This document shows, piece after piece, positions 30,980 to 42,071 of a stretch of 64,000 nucleotides of DNA. Source of the DNA: Discostella pseudostelligera (lineage: Eukaryota > Bacillariophyta > Thalassiosirophyceae > Thalassiosirales > Thalassiosiraceae); assembly GCA_036940085.1 (NCBI GenBank), contig JALLBK010000037.1, positions 16,714-80,713 on the forward strand. The letters run 5' to 3'. The position numbers were made by a program, and so were the translations under genes. The notes beneath the pieces are model-generated. The model was not told the origin of the DNA, made no database searches, and was given only the letters and a program-made list of their open reading frames with translations. The stretch's first letter is position 1; each line of letters starts with the position of its first letter.

Positions 30980-31384
30980 ATGCCGCTCATCATAAGGCTG
31001 ATTCTATCATTTTGCGCGCTGTCTGCTTCTGTTGCCGGTAGTAGTTGTGCCATCGGATCCTCTAGCACCTTCCTCTCGCCCCTCGTCATCGCCAGATCGA
31101 CAATTCTGAATTCCGGACCGACACAACAACTCATTCTACATCCTGCGCCGTCATCATCATCGTCTCGTAACGAAGCATCATCATGGAGACTATTTGGACG
31201 CAGAGGAGGCGGCGGGTCGGATGGGGCTAGTAAAGAAAAGAAACCCAGTAAATCCAACTTGCCAGAAAAGATATGTGCTGTTTGCGGCCGTCCATTTACA
31301 TGGAGGAAGAAGTGGGAGAGATGTTGGGATGAGGTGACGTGTTGTTCCAAAAGCTGCAATTCGCAAAGGCGTTCCGGGAAGTAG
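30980..31384 (+). CDS. DUF2256 zinc-binding protein with N-terminal leader
   Basis: Single exon, 134 residues, ATG at 30980. The start (MPLIIRLILSFCALSASVAG) is a signal peptide. A Ser/Thr-rich stretch and a basic linker follow (LFGRRGGGGSDGASKEKKPS). The C-terminal 45 residues are a complete DUF2256 domain: CAVCGRPFTWRKKWERCWDE, then VTCCSKSC and a basic end. In bacteria this small domain is often coded beside cryptochrome/photolyase genes, and its CxxC and CCSxxC pairs probably bind zinc. Here the domain sits in a larger protein with a secretory leader, so export or plastid entry is likely; no Phe is evident at the cleavage site. No photolyase gene is in the window. Confidence 0.85.
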   Translation: MPLIIRLILSFCALSASVAGSSCAIGSSSTFLSPLVIARSTILNSGPTQQLILHPAPSSSSSRNEASSWRLFGRRGGGGSDGASKEKKPSKSNLPEKICAVCGRPFTWRKKWERCWDEVTCCSKSCNSQRRSGK

Positions 31385-31628
31385 ATTGCTTAAATCTTTC
31401 GGGGGGTTCAATGAAAGGATCGGAAGGAATTGCTTGTCCAATTAGAGCGAGCTACATCGTCTATGATTGAGCGAAAGGACATCTGGATCCATGGGAAGAA
31501 CATAATTCATATGAGTAAGAGACGGGAGATGATCATTATTTTAGATGGCTTAGTTAGTTTCATGTCGAAGAAGATGAAGACACTCATGATGATATCTCCC
31601 AATGAATGCAACAATAATCGTCATCGAC

Positions 31629-33477
31629 TCATTCGAAAGGCAACTTTACATATTTCTCCTTCAATCCCGGTCTAACATCTCTCAGCGCAATCATATTCGT
31701 TTGCAATGGAACTGTAACCCTCATTCCGCCCTGCGCAAATCTCTCCTTTCGAGCGTCATCTTCGGGCTCTCCCGCGGTCCATATCCTAAGTGTAGGGGTG
31801 GAAACGGCATTGACGTGCCACTCAATAATAAGCAAACTAGGTTGTGTGGCAAAACAATCAGCATGTGCTCAGTTGTAAAACAATATCTCACCTTCCCGGG
31901 CCAGTGGGATCCTTCTTACTCTCCCTCAACGCCCTCAGTAGATCTCCTGCATTCTTTTTGAATGTGTCTACCGGACAAAGCTTTTCGATGTCAATTGCAA
32001 GGAAGAAATGACCCAAAGGCATGGCTTTCGGTTTGCCAGTGTCGCGATCAATTCCACAAATATCTTCTCCGAATGGTCCCGACTGAAGTGCAGTGCAGAG
32101 GAGCTCGACAGCGGCTGCCCAGCCGTACCCTGGTGGAAATCATGGCAGTGGACAACGCGACAACAGATAAGGTTGACGATAATATATTGAGCGAAATGCA
32201 ACAAAATATCAAATGCATGGAGTCGAAGAGGGTGAAAAGCAATCGTTGAACAGTACCTTTGTATCCACCCATTGCGTCACCGGCACCACCCAACGGGGTC
32301 AATGCACATTTTCCCAACTCCATATCCCTTAAAATTCCTTCCGTATCCGTCCTTTCCACGCCCATATGATCAATGACTGCGCCACGGGGTGTATCCAATC
32401 CGTCTCGTGCATATTTTTCCAGCTTACCACGCTGATTGACTGAAGTAGCGCAATCGATGACAAATGGGAAGGGATCTGATGAGGGAATACCAAAGGTAAT
32501 TGGGTTGGTTCCTAACATGGGATCGACACCATATGTTGGTGCGATGGATGGGCGTGCATTGGTTCCGGTCAGACCGATACTGAGCGAAGAGGAGGTGTTG
32601 GTTGTATTAAAGAGTGTTAGGTTCAGGTGAAGTGTTCTATGTTCGAGTGAAAAATTAACGATGCACAGGTTCAGACTTACCAACCTTGGTCGGTGGCCAT
32701 GGTGGCATAGTATCCGGCAATACCGTAATGCTAAGAACAAGTCGAATGCAAAACATGCAATATAAGATTTCTGCTTCGATGCATTCTGCATTCGGTTTCA
32801 CTCAAACAATGAACACAAATAATGCAATTAATCAATAACAATTTAAAAGAACACATCATTTTGCTCACCGTGGAATTTTTAACCGCCACAAATCCTACAC
32901 CATGCTTCTTCGCCCTATCAATCGCCATTTGCATACAATGCGGTCCAATATATAGTCCTAGCCCTAAATTCCCATCGACCAATGCACACGCATCACATTC
33001 TGCCACAATATCAATAGGTTGATCGGGATATAATATACCCTTATCCATTCGATCGCAATAGATGGGTTTTAATCGGCCAAGACCATGAGAGTCAATACCA
33101 CGTTTGTCGGCCTCGATGAGTACGTCGGCACATACTTCTGCACGTGTGGGGGAAACACCGTACGAGAGGAAGACTTGGGTAATGAATTCTTTCATGTAGT
33201 CGAAGGAGACGATGGGTAGGTCCTTCTCCTCATCCTTCTTCTTGCTGTTGCTGGAAGTATCGCTGGGAGTAGTTTTGTTTGCTGACGAAGAATCGAGTGC
33301 AACGCCAAATACCGATGAACCAATCGCATACAGGATATCATTTGGATCAGAACCGTCGGCGTCATTGTATTCACGTAGTGACGACGCGAATGCTTCGCGT
33401 ATTGTAGGGTCATGATGACCACTGGGATTCTCGCTGATGAGTTGGAAAAGGCGGCTGCGGATGGCGGACGCGCTCAT
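31629..33477 (-). CDS. Ldh_2-family NAD(P)-dependent dehydrogenase (malate/lactate/ureidoglycolate type)
   Basis: Five exons on the minus strand: 32869-33477, 32681-32730 (50 nt), 32257-32579, 31892-32129 and 31629-31785. Together they give 458 residues in perfect frame, from ATG 33477. Splices rebuild family motifs: SHGLGRLKPIYCDRM in exon 1; VKNST joined to HYGIAGYYATMATDQG; then IGLTGTNA, GVDPMLGTNPITFGIP and FVIDCATS; and GGYKG joined to YGWAAAVELL. The first 70 residues are a helical and Ser/Lys-rich extension beyond bacterial members, with no clear targeting signal. The family reduces or oxidises 2-hydroxy acids (malate, lactate, ureidoglycolate, diketogulonate) with NAD(P). Which substrate is used cannot be read from sequence. 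Confidence 0.93.
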
Positions 33478-34124
33478 GTTGATGGTGGAATATCGATTAA
33501 TGGATTTCTGTTTCTGTGTGTATGCAGGGAATGTAAGTGCACGTATTGAAAGCGATTGGTGAAGTTGATCGATACGATCGATTATTTTATGGTGCATGCA
33601 TGCGGAAAGATGCGGCACCTCCTCGTGTTCGAGTTCGTCATGGGCGGAGGCGGTTGCGGTTGGGTGGTGGTGGTTTTGTGGAGAGAGAGAACACCGCGAT
33701 GACGTGTCCGTCGGCAGCCGGTGTCAAATCAATTTCACTTTCCCGCCAAAATGTTGAGAATGGGAATTTGAATTCGCCGGGAGAAAAGAGATGCCTTTCT
33801 CGCTTCTCAAATTCAAATGATCCACATGAAAAATGGGTCGAGATGGATTGTACCAATTCCTATTTATGTACATTCGCTCTCTTTTTGGCGGGAAGAGTGA
33901 CGCGATCTTTTTGGAAGATTCACCCCCAGAAAAAAGTGTGCGTCGATCAAGGACATAGAGGTCGATGAATGAATCATCAACCATGATGGTGCGTTCCTCA
34001 GTAGCCGAGGGCGGATTCGCATTAGGCGCATTCGTCGCCAACGCACTGTCTCTTTGCTTCATTATTTTATCCAACGGTCGTCATTATCCACAATAATTCT
34101 CCGCCTCGGCGCATAGGTTTAACA
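33478..34124. other. Divergent promoter region with two E2F-like sites
   Basis: This lies between the dehydrogenase (minus) and the small secreted protein (plus). TTTCCCGCC at 33739-33747 and its reverse GGCGGGAAG at 33887-33895 face each other about 150 bp apart. No coding sequence is supported. Confidence 0.45.
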
Positions 34125-34520
34125 ATGAAGACTACATCAATGATGATCATCGCTCTCGTCGCTGCGTTGGCAGCGCTCTTCGTTCCCACCGCGGCTGGAC
34201 GGCGGAACACCTCGGCTTGGAACACTCCTGCCTCACGCCGAAGATTTGGAATCCGAAAGACGAATATCAGGCCAACACCCTACATCGTCGATCAGGCCTT
34301 ATCGTCGTCGTCCGCGGATGACCTTTCTGAAATGGACAGGCTATTGCAGTTGCAGGAGGAAGACTCCCACTCAGCAATGATCGAGGAGTCAATGCATAGT
34401 AGTAGTGACTCGAGACGGATTGTTTCGGAGGGTGTACGAGCGGCGGCAGTGGCGTGTGTGTCGGCGGCGGCCATTGGTGGTGCAAGGCACGCGCTTGAAA
34501 TATTTTATGAGAGGCAGTGA
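34125..34520 (+). CDS. Small secreted or membrane-associated hypothetical protein
   Basis: Single exon, 131 residues, ATG at 34125. The start (MKTTSMMIIALVAALAALFV, then PTAAG) is a strong signal peptide with an AxA-type cleavage site. The mature part begins with an Arg-rich stretch (RRNTSAWNTPASRRRFGIRK), then an acidic Leu-rich helix (LSEMDRLLQLQEED) and a C-terminal Ala-rich helix (VRAAAVACVSAAAIGGARHA) that might touch a membrane. No family is recognised. There is no Phe right after the cleavage site, so the secretory path is more likely than the plastid. Confidence 0.65.
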   Translation: MKTTSMMIIALVAALAALFVPTAAGRRNTSAWNTPASRRRFGIRKTNIRPTPYIVDQALSSSSADDLSEMDRLLQLQEEDSHSAMIEESMHSSSDSRRIVSEGVRAAAVACVSAAAIGGARHALEIFYERQ

Positions 34521-36085
34521 ATATGTTGAGAGTTGAGTTGATCTGATCATGATGCATGAAGATGATACGGAGAATGGAGAAAACAACTTGTGTACTAGTA
34601 TTTGTAATGAGTAACGGAGGTATTGGGGGGTATGGTAGTCGATGTAGAGACAATACAATAATCGGTTAAAGAATAAGATATGAAGTCGACGCCATTCCAT
34701 GTCCATAATCGTTTGAATCTTTATTCGAGACAATCCATTCAACATTCAAATGTGTTGAGAACCCAGTTAGGAGTTTCGAGGAAGTAATATAACATGCCTA
34801 TTGCCGAGGAGTGGTGTGGTGGGATGTCTGAGGAGTTCCCGTCAAGCGTCAAGTGATCGATACTCGAAACACAAACATCCAACACTATCCCTCCCGCTAT
34901 TTCGTAGCAGGAGTCCGAAGTTCGAGAGCAACGATCTACCAGACGACTCAGACGACCTCGCATGATCTTCATCGTCGTCACAACATCATCGCATCCAATA
35001 AAATGGAAGGCATGCATGATAATATGCATGACATTACGATTACGAATCGATCTTCGTCGGAGGGTGACGAATGAAGAATGGATGGAGATGATTGAGATGG
35101 GAGAAGGTGTGTGGCGAAAGTGCGCTTCTCGTCGTGGCTTCTTGCTTCCCAGTTTGGGCGCGAAGCTTCTGCCACGTGGTAGCATGACAAGTATTGGTCT
35201 ACGACAACCACATAGGAATCAATATTGAATTCAAATTCGCAGCTCGTACGTGGCTCTCACTCATTGATTCTCTAATTTAGCAATGAGATTGAATTTGAAA
35301 AGTGTCTTTCGAGATGAGGAACAATTTTGGGGTAGTCTGTTTTTCCCTTTTCCGCGCGCAAATAGCATGCAATAATTTTTGATGGGGATTTTCTATTTTC
35401 AGAGCAAAACTTTGTATGGATTCCTAAGTTAAATTTGAGATGTCATTTCAAAACCCCACATCTTTCCCCCTTTTTTCGCAGCAGCCACAAAACAACAACG
35501 GCGGCCTCTTGTTGGTGTTGTTGGTGCGGCGGCGCCAAGCAAGTCAATTCATTGCATGCGTCCTTGAACAACACGATGACATTGATCATCACTTCGAGCA
35601 GTGGGGGAGAGGGGGTGCGATGATGTTCAGGAGCATCAAGCGGCATTTCTGCCAGCGCTGATCTATTCAAAGCTCTCTCTTTCATCCCATTTCAGCATCG
35701 GTCTTTGCGTTGTAAGTGATTAGTTCAAAATTGAAACATCGTCGGGTGATTGCGAATGACGATCGACTCGGTCAGTGACGCCTTGGGTATGGTGCACCGT
35801 CATTTGTCGATTAGATGTTGGAAATGGCGTTGTCATTTATCAATCATTTCTCTCCTTTCATCTGATTCTCACTCATATTGGCCGGCATTTTTTTCTTTTC
35901 ATTCTCTCTTGACCGATCAGAGCCTGATATATTGATATTGACACTGGCGACTCGCATACTTCATCTAGCGCCCCGTTTCCCAGCCGATTCTCGAGCTGTT
36001 CTTGCACGGTCAATTTGGCAATCCTTCGACAACTGGAATCTCAGCGGCCACACTGCATTCCTTTCATCTACTTTTGTAAAATAAA
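34521..36085. other. Intergenic region upstream of the cyclin gene
   Basis: 1.6 kb, one of the largest gene-free stretches here. Open frames on both strands lack recognisable products. A TTTTCCGCGCGC word lies near 35347. No repeats of note. Confidence 0.45.
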
Positions 36086-37993
36086 ATGAACACGAGGGCT
36101 CGCTCTTCAATGCGGCTGCGATCGCAAAGTGCCAACACTGACAATGACGCGGCGACGACAACAACCGCTGCCACATCTGCAGCCAGTCGAACTGCGTTGG
36201 TAAGTGGAATTACAGTGTTAAATCTCAAAACATATTCATTTGGAATCATCTCTCATTGGTCTCTTTATTTCTTCCGTCGTTTTGGCATTGCTTGGCATTC
36301 GATTTGAATCGCAATCACACAATCTCTAGGGTAACATCTCTAATCGCGATGGTAGTAAAGGCCAAAAGGAAAAGAAACCAACCAAGAGAAAATCATCTAA
36401 AATAGAAGAGCAACCTCAGATAGAAAAGGGTCGGGCTGCAAAGTCAACTGATTCAAAGTCGGTGACGAAAGTTCCTGCCAATCGTCGTGTGTCACCTCGG
36501 TTGGAATCATTGGCGGCGGGAACGGGGAAGTGTGTGAAGAATGAAACATCAACAACAAATAAGACTTCTTCCAAATCAACTAAAAGAGCACCTTCAAAAG
36601 CACCGAGCTCGAAGAAAGGCGGCATAAAACGATCTTCTACCGATGGAGCCATCGCAACTCAGCCCAGTGGTCGCACATCGAAACGGACGAAAAAATCATC
36701 AGAGGCGGAAGATGTGGTTGAACCCGTCGTAGTTCGACGCTCCACCCGATCTCGATCGCAGTCGTCGTCGGTGTCGGCCTCATCGCGGAGGAAGAATGCT
36801 GCACAAACGTCAACTGAAAGGCGAGTGGAAGAAGTTGCAATTATACCTGCGGGTGACAACCGTGTCGTACCCCAAGATTTTGGTCTCCAACGCAATTCGT
36901 TCAAATGTGACAATTTCACGTACGGCATAGCTTACTATGATGCATCAGAGAGATCAGATCCACTGCTGTGTAAGGACTACGTGACAGACATGTTTCAGCA
37001 GCTATATCATGCCGAGGTAAGCAAAAGTCGATCTAATACTTAGTTCAATGTGTCTATCCGTCGATCTCACCGCTTGCTTCGCTCATCTTGTTGCAGACAA
37101 TTAGCCGCCCACAACCCTACATGGACCGCCAGGATGATATCAATGAGAAAATGAGAGCTATCCTCATCGACTGGCTTATTGAGGTGCACATGAAGTTCCG
37201 TCTTGTTCCAGAAACACTCTATCTTTGTGTCAATATTATTGACAGATATTGCAGTGTCATCAACGTCCCGAGGACGAAGCTGCAGCTAGTCGGCGTCACT
37301 GCTCTCTTTTTGGCTTGCAAACATGAGGAGATCTACCCTCCCGAGGTTCGTGATTGTGTGTACATAACCGACAGAGCGTACGATCGTCAGGAAGTTCTGG
37401 ATATGGAACAGACCATCCTTCGAGTGCTTAAATGGAAAATCTCCCTACCGACGGCGTTTCCCTTCCTTGATCGTTTTCTTGGTTTGACAAAGGCGTCACC
37501 AATGACAAAAGTGGTTGCTGCATACTATCTGGAGCGGACTCTTCAGGAACATGATATGCTGCAGTACCGGCCGTCGATGGTGTGCGCTTCGGCTGTCATA
37601 CTGGCTCTAAACAACCCTGACATTCGTGTTGCCGAGGAGGATTGGTTTCGGGAATGTCCAGGTTTGGTAAGTGATCACGCCCAACATATCTTTAATCGAG
37701 TGTCATGATTTGCTTACATTTAGTCCACGTTTTCATTCTGCCAGCCAAAGATTTTGATGGAGTATACGCAATTTGATGAAAAAGAATTGTGGAATTGCAT
37801 TGCCCTCGTCGCACAAAAGGTTAGCGGACCATCAATCTGTGCTTCAAAGAGGCATCTCAATGCCGTGAAGAAGAAGTACGAAAACAAGAAGTATCTCTCC
37901 GTCTCCACTGACCTTCTAATGGATCCCGATGTTCGATTTGTGCAATACAAAGGCAGTCTGTGTCCACCACCGAAGAAACGTCGTGATTCTTGA
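36086..37993 (+). CDS. B-type mitotic cyclin
   Basis: Four exons: 36086-36199, 36330-37016, 37097-37666 and 37745-37993 (introns 130, 80 and 78 bp, all phase 0) give 539 residues. The N-terminal 260 residues are basic, Ser/Lys-rich and disordered; RRVSPRLESLA could serve as a destruction box. The cyclin box is classic: YVTDMFQQLYHAE, MRAILIDWLIEVHMKFRLVP, ETLYLCVNIIDRYCS and ACKHEEIYPPEVRDCVYITD. The second fold follows (WKISLPTAFPFLDRFLGLTK, YYLERTLQEHDMLQYRPSMV). The C-terminal exon carries KKRRDS-type basic residues. It should bind and activate a CDK at G2/M. The B assignment rests on the MRAILIDWLIEVH segment. Confidence 0.95.
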
Positions 37994-38468
37994 CCTAGTT
38001 CTATTTCTCTCTGTTTGGAACGTCGATCCACACAGAACATATCTCATAGTATCATATGAAAAATCTCTTTCATTCTTTGATCAACATTGTGCGTGGACTT
38101 GAAGAGTTTGCACGTGTGGCTTTGTTTGGAGCAAAGCTACCATCGCGCCGTTGTGTCCACTTTTACCAACATAGATATTACCTTTTCCCAATTGAACTTA
38201 ACTCACAAGTACGATATGATGTTACGTCCTAATGAAGTCTCTTAACAATAATATCATTAGTTGTAACACACTCTATTGTTTATCGTAATCTGCGGCGCAC
38301 AAAAGTATCTACTGCCGATTGAGAGATTATGCGCCTTCCCATAAATGCCCTCCCGTCAAAAAATACACTTCATCATCTGGCAAGCCCTGATTGCTGTTGC
38401 ATACAGCTATCTCAAGAGTACCAACAATGCATTAGGAAGCGTTCTCCTCATTTCCTACCAGTGTAGCA
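37994..38468. other. Convergent intergenic spacer
   Basis: About 475 bp between the 3' ends of the cyclin gene and the ATP23 gene. It should hold two 3' UTRs; nothing else was seen. Confidence 0.4.
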
Positions 38469-38742
38469 TCAACGATCCGACTGTCGAGGTGGCAAAGGAG
38501 TGGGTTTGGATTCAAATGTTGCCGATGAAAACTTCGCTCCCCGACCCTCACAACCACTGCCACCACCGCCCAAAAATGGTGCATAATCTTTCACCGCTGC
38601 ATCGAATACATCACAGACACATTTTTTACCCTCGTCGGGGAACATATTCCGTGTGGCTACGATAGCTCTGTCCTTTGCACAGATGTTGGTCGTGAAGGAT
38701 GTCAGTCTGTATTATTATATATATGTTGATTGGTAAAGAGTG

Positions 38743-38787
<45 letters not shown>

Positions 38788-39895
38788 GGAAGAATGGTTG
38801 TTTTACAAATGTTCATAACGTGATATAAAGAACAACTTCCACCGTGCCACGTGCCATGCAATATACTCACCGATTGCCACACTCTGCCTCCCGTGCCGCC
38901 CGTACCTCCGAATAAGCCAACTGTTTACAATCCCTCAAGTCCATCTGTCTCACATGGACATCATAAATATGGACTAATTCATGTACTAACACTTCTTCGA
39001 TTTCACGTTGACTCCCTAATCGATTTGAGCATAATACAATCCCAAGTGGATCTGGTCCACGAACGTAAGCACGTGCAGATGCCTCGGCACGTGTGTCGGA
39101 TCCACAGGGGGAGCACTCAATGGTTATTGTTGTGATGGAGGATTCTTTTGTGGATGCAGCAGGAGATTCAGAGGAGTGACCGGTGGAAGATGAAGAGAGT
39201 GGGGAGGTGGTCAAGACGATGCCTGCATTGTTGTTGTCGTGCTGTGCTGAGATGTTGGTAGCACACTGAGATGCGGCATTGGATAATCTTCGATGGATTG
39301 GTTCTTTATGCTGCGGCTGATTTTGCTGTTGATGTGAATTATCCCCGGATGCCCCCACCATGCTCTCCCTATGTTGACTATCATGCACATTCTCAACTTG
39401 AACTTTACCCTCGTTGCTGTTGTTGTTATTGGTGTGGGCATGATGATGATCCTCCAATCGTATCATTACCCCCCGCCCATTGGGCGTTAGCTCATAAATT
39501 TTATTATAACTTCTGCTTCCTCTATCCTCGCTGCTGCTCCCTCTATCGACATCACTGCCATTCTCTTTATTCTCTGTATTAGTTCTCCTTCCAACCATTG
39601 GTGATATCACACCCAGAGCACGCAAGAGCGTCGCTGGTCGCGATGATGAAGATGATGACGATGTCGTTCCTCCATCGAGAGCACGGGTTAAGTAGGAAAG
39701 ACATTTGGCACATTCCCGACCAATCGTCGCGACGGAAGATGATGATGATGCCGACACCACCGACGACGGTTGTGGTGCTAGCGGCAGAGGGTGCTGAGTT
39801 GAGGACGACGATGATGCCGACGACGGCGCAGCAGATGCCGAAGAAAATGGCACCGCAGTACTACTATTGACCAGCCCTTCTCCTGATGATGACAT
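38469..39895 (-). CDS. ATP23: Mitochondrial inner-membrane metalloprotease ATP23 (peptidase M76)
   Basis: Exons 38871-39895 and 38469-38706 on the minus strand give 420 residues from ATG 39895; the 164-bp intron has GTGAGT and CAG ends. The zinc-protease motif is VLVHELVHIYDVHVRQMDLR (HExxH), then CKQLAYSEVRAAREAECGN; exon 2 supplies CAKDRAIVATRNMFPDEGKK and CVCDVFDAAVKDYAPF, so the conserved M76 C-terminus is complete. The family's conserved Cys positions are present. About 230 N-terminal residues are Ser/Asn/Gln-rich low complexity with no counterpart in yeast Atp23 (about 230 residues); CAKCLSYLTRAL near residue 62 starts the conserved part. Known role: maturation of ATP synthase subunit 6 and protein quality control in the intermembrane space. 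A (GA)n microsatellite lies in the intron. Confidence 0.94.
38744..38785. repeat. (GA)n microsatellite in the ATP23 intron
   Basis: About 21 uninterrupted GA units. It lies inside the intron of the minus-strand ATP23 gene, close to the acceptor side, where it reads as a TC-rich pyrimidine tract on the sense strand. Confidence 0.9.
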
Positions 39896-40299
39896 GGGTA
39901 TACTGCTACTGCTACTCTCAACAATTATTATCCCTGGTAGGCTCGAAGAAGTAACAAGTCGTCGGGCATCGATCGATAGATAGAAGCAAGGTGGAGGGTG
40001 GAGGTGATGTCAACAAGAGAAGAAGAAGCACAACAAGAAGCGAACAGGAGGCCAGTCGACGACGGACGGACCGACGACGGTGCACCTGTGCTTCAGTCTT
40101 TGCGTCGACAGCTTGCGCCTGTCCGTCGACGGAGGCTTGTCCCAATACCAAAGACTCCCAATAGATCAAAGATCCAGAATCCAGTGCACATGCACACACA
40201 TCATGCAAAGGCGATGATGGCGAAGCCGGCGCCGCCGCCGGAGATCTACTAAGCATATTATCGGTATCGGAAGTGTGCCTCTCTCTAGAGCCGAAAAGG
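39896..40299. other. Divergent promoter region
   Basis: About 400 bp between ATP23 (minus) and the type I membrane protein (plus). It is GC-rich with CGACGG repeats; no motif I can name. Confidence 0.4.
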
Positions 40300-41787
40300 A
40301 TGCTGCTTTATGTTCCTTTCTTGCTAGCAGCCTGCATTGCTTTCAATGGCAACACTTCTTCGGCCGCTTTGCAACCGTTCGATGATGTTGTTGGCGCCAT
40401 CTCCAATGCCAATGCCGGAGGACGAGGCCGATCTAATGTTAATGCAATTGGCAATGGCAACCGTATAGGTCAATCTGTACGACACGCATCGCCATCGAAT
40501 GGTAGTACTAATAGGAGGAGGAGTATACGTCGTCGTTCCACAAATGACAATGCTGTTCTTGCTATACAAACTCAAGCGGCGCATTTCATGAGGAGGGATC
40601 AAGAAAAAGTTGACGAATCATCATCTACTGCTGCACCGTCTGCCGCGCCTTCAGAAGCGGGCTCGATCGAAGAGGACAACAACTTCAACGAAGCTACAAT
40701 GACTACTACTAGTAGCACCATGGTAGAAGAAGTGCCGGGGGACAATGACGACAATGATACTGATGTCATCACAGCGACGAATTTGACAAGCAGTAGCATT
40801 AGCAGCAGTATGAACACAATTTCGCCATCTCTTTCGCCACCAGTGACTAGTATGGAAACATCATCGAATGCCACCATTCCTACTGATACTTCTGCTACTA
40901 CTTTAGATGAAGATGTGAATGACGAGGGCGGTACAAGTACAAATTCACCCAGCCCATCGAATGCATCCTTTTCAATTTCTACCACCTCACCCTCCAACAT
41001 TAATGGCAGCGGTAGTGGTGAGGAAAGTGTGGGCAATGATGACAATGAAGAGGGCGAAGGCACCGATTCATTAGGCACGCCAGTCATTCATGATTTTTCC
41101 AATGTTCCAACACCATCTTCCACGGGGGACGGTAATTGGATTGACGACCACATCAATATCAACGATGTCGATGATTACTACTACGAACAGCAGCAGGGTT
41201 CATTTGAACCAACTCCCTCTACCATGTACTACAATGGCAACAATGGGAATGATGACCTTTATGGTGTCGTAGAAACTATTTGGGAGGAATTGCACACACC
41301 ATCACCTACGGTGGTGTATGTCCCACCACCGAGTGAGAAGGATCCGCTCAGTAAGGAAGGAGCAGAGGAGGTAGAAGGTGCGGATGAAGGTGTGGGAGAT
41401 GGCGATGAAGGAGATGATAGCAACAACAACAATGGTGATGACAATGTCCTATATCACGGCCTTGGAGGCAATGTCGGTACCTACATGGATAGCATCGAAA
41501 GTCCCACCGAAATGGAGCACGATAAAAATGTCCAAATTGTCACAGCGACACTCCTATCCATTTTCATCGTGACATTACTCATTACAGCACATTTAGTTAT
41601 GCATCATCCCGATGGATTGTGTGCAGGATGTTGTCGTCTGGCACTGCGGTTCATTGGGTGTGTGAGTAGGACATTGTGTTTGCCATGTCGGGCGGTTTGT
41701 TGTTCGGGTGGATCGGAGCAGAGTCGGAGTAGGAGGTCACATGCTCCGATGCGTACGCCGTTCCCGACGGATTTGGAATTGACTTGA
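40300..41787 (+). CDS. Type I membrane protein with acidic Ser/Thr-rich ectodomain
   Basis: Single exon, 495 residues, from the ATG at 40300 (MLLYVPFLLAACIAFNG), a signal peptide. The ectodomain of about 400 residues is Ser/Thr/Asp/Asn/Glu-rich with several N-x-S/T sites, so it is probably heavily glycosylated. One membrane helix (VQIVTATLLSIFIVTLLITA) follows at about residue 412. The cytosolic tail is Cys-rich (LCAGCCRLALRFIGCVSRTL, then CLPCRAVCC) and then basic (RSRRS); the Cys pairs may be palmitoylated or bind metal. No named domain. The make-up suits a cell-surface or cell-wall-associated protein, which is inference only. Confidence 0.75.
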   Translation: MLLYVPFLLAACIAFNGNTSSAALQPFDDVVGAISNANAGGRGRSNVNAIGNGNRIGQSVRHASPSNGSTNRRRSIRRRSTNDNAVLAIQTQAAHFMRRDQEKVDESSSTAAPSAAPSEAGSIEEDNNFNEATMTTTSSTMVEEVPGDNDDNDTDVITATNLTSSSISSSMNTISPSLSPPVTSMETSSNATIPTDTSATTLDEDVNDEGGTSTNSPSPSNASFSISTTSPSNINGSGSGEESVGNDDNEEGEGTDSLGTPVIHDFSNVPTPSSTGDGNWIDDHININDVDDYYYEQQQGSFEPTPSTMYYNGNNGNDDLYGVVETIWEELHTPSPTVVYVPPPSEKDPLSKEGAEEVEGADEGVGDGDEGDDSNNNNGDDNVLYHGLGGNVGTYMDSIESPTEMEHDKNVQIVTATLLSIFIVTLLITAHLVMHHPDGLCAGCCRLALRFIGCVSRTLCLPCRAVCCSGGSEQSRSRRSHAPMRTPFPTDLELT

Positions 41788-42071
41788 AGAGTGAAGAGGA
41801 GGTAAAGACTGTACAGATTGATGCGTATATCTAGTAGGTATGTTTCGCTGTTCTATTTGGATCTTCTCGGAAGGATCTGTGTATTATTTGTCAAGGAAGT
41901 AGGTGATGGAGAAATGAAAGGCCTGGAAAGTGTTTGCATGCACACTTATTTTTCATTATTATAGTACAAATAATACAAAAAAGTGTATCAGTTCCACATC
42001 AATTACATTTCCGATTCACAATGTTTATTTACAGCTAGACAAGCACTGTACATTTCTCGACGTGAGTGAGG

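Noticed and set aside
34739..35185. 148-codon minus-strand frame
   Set aside because: No recognisable product, no codon bias, and a start in an AT-rich stretch; treated as chance.
38345..38665. 107-codon plus-strand frame
   Set aside because: It lies opposite the second exon of ATP23 and its 3' flank, and is an antisense shadow.
38744..38785. (GA)n tract as a regulatory element
   Set aside because: It lies within the ATP23 intron as a simple repeat; no sign of function beyond a pyrimidine-rich intron on the sense strand.
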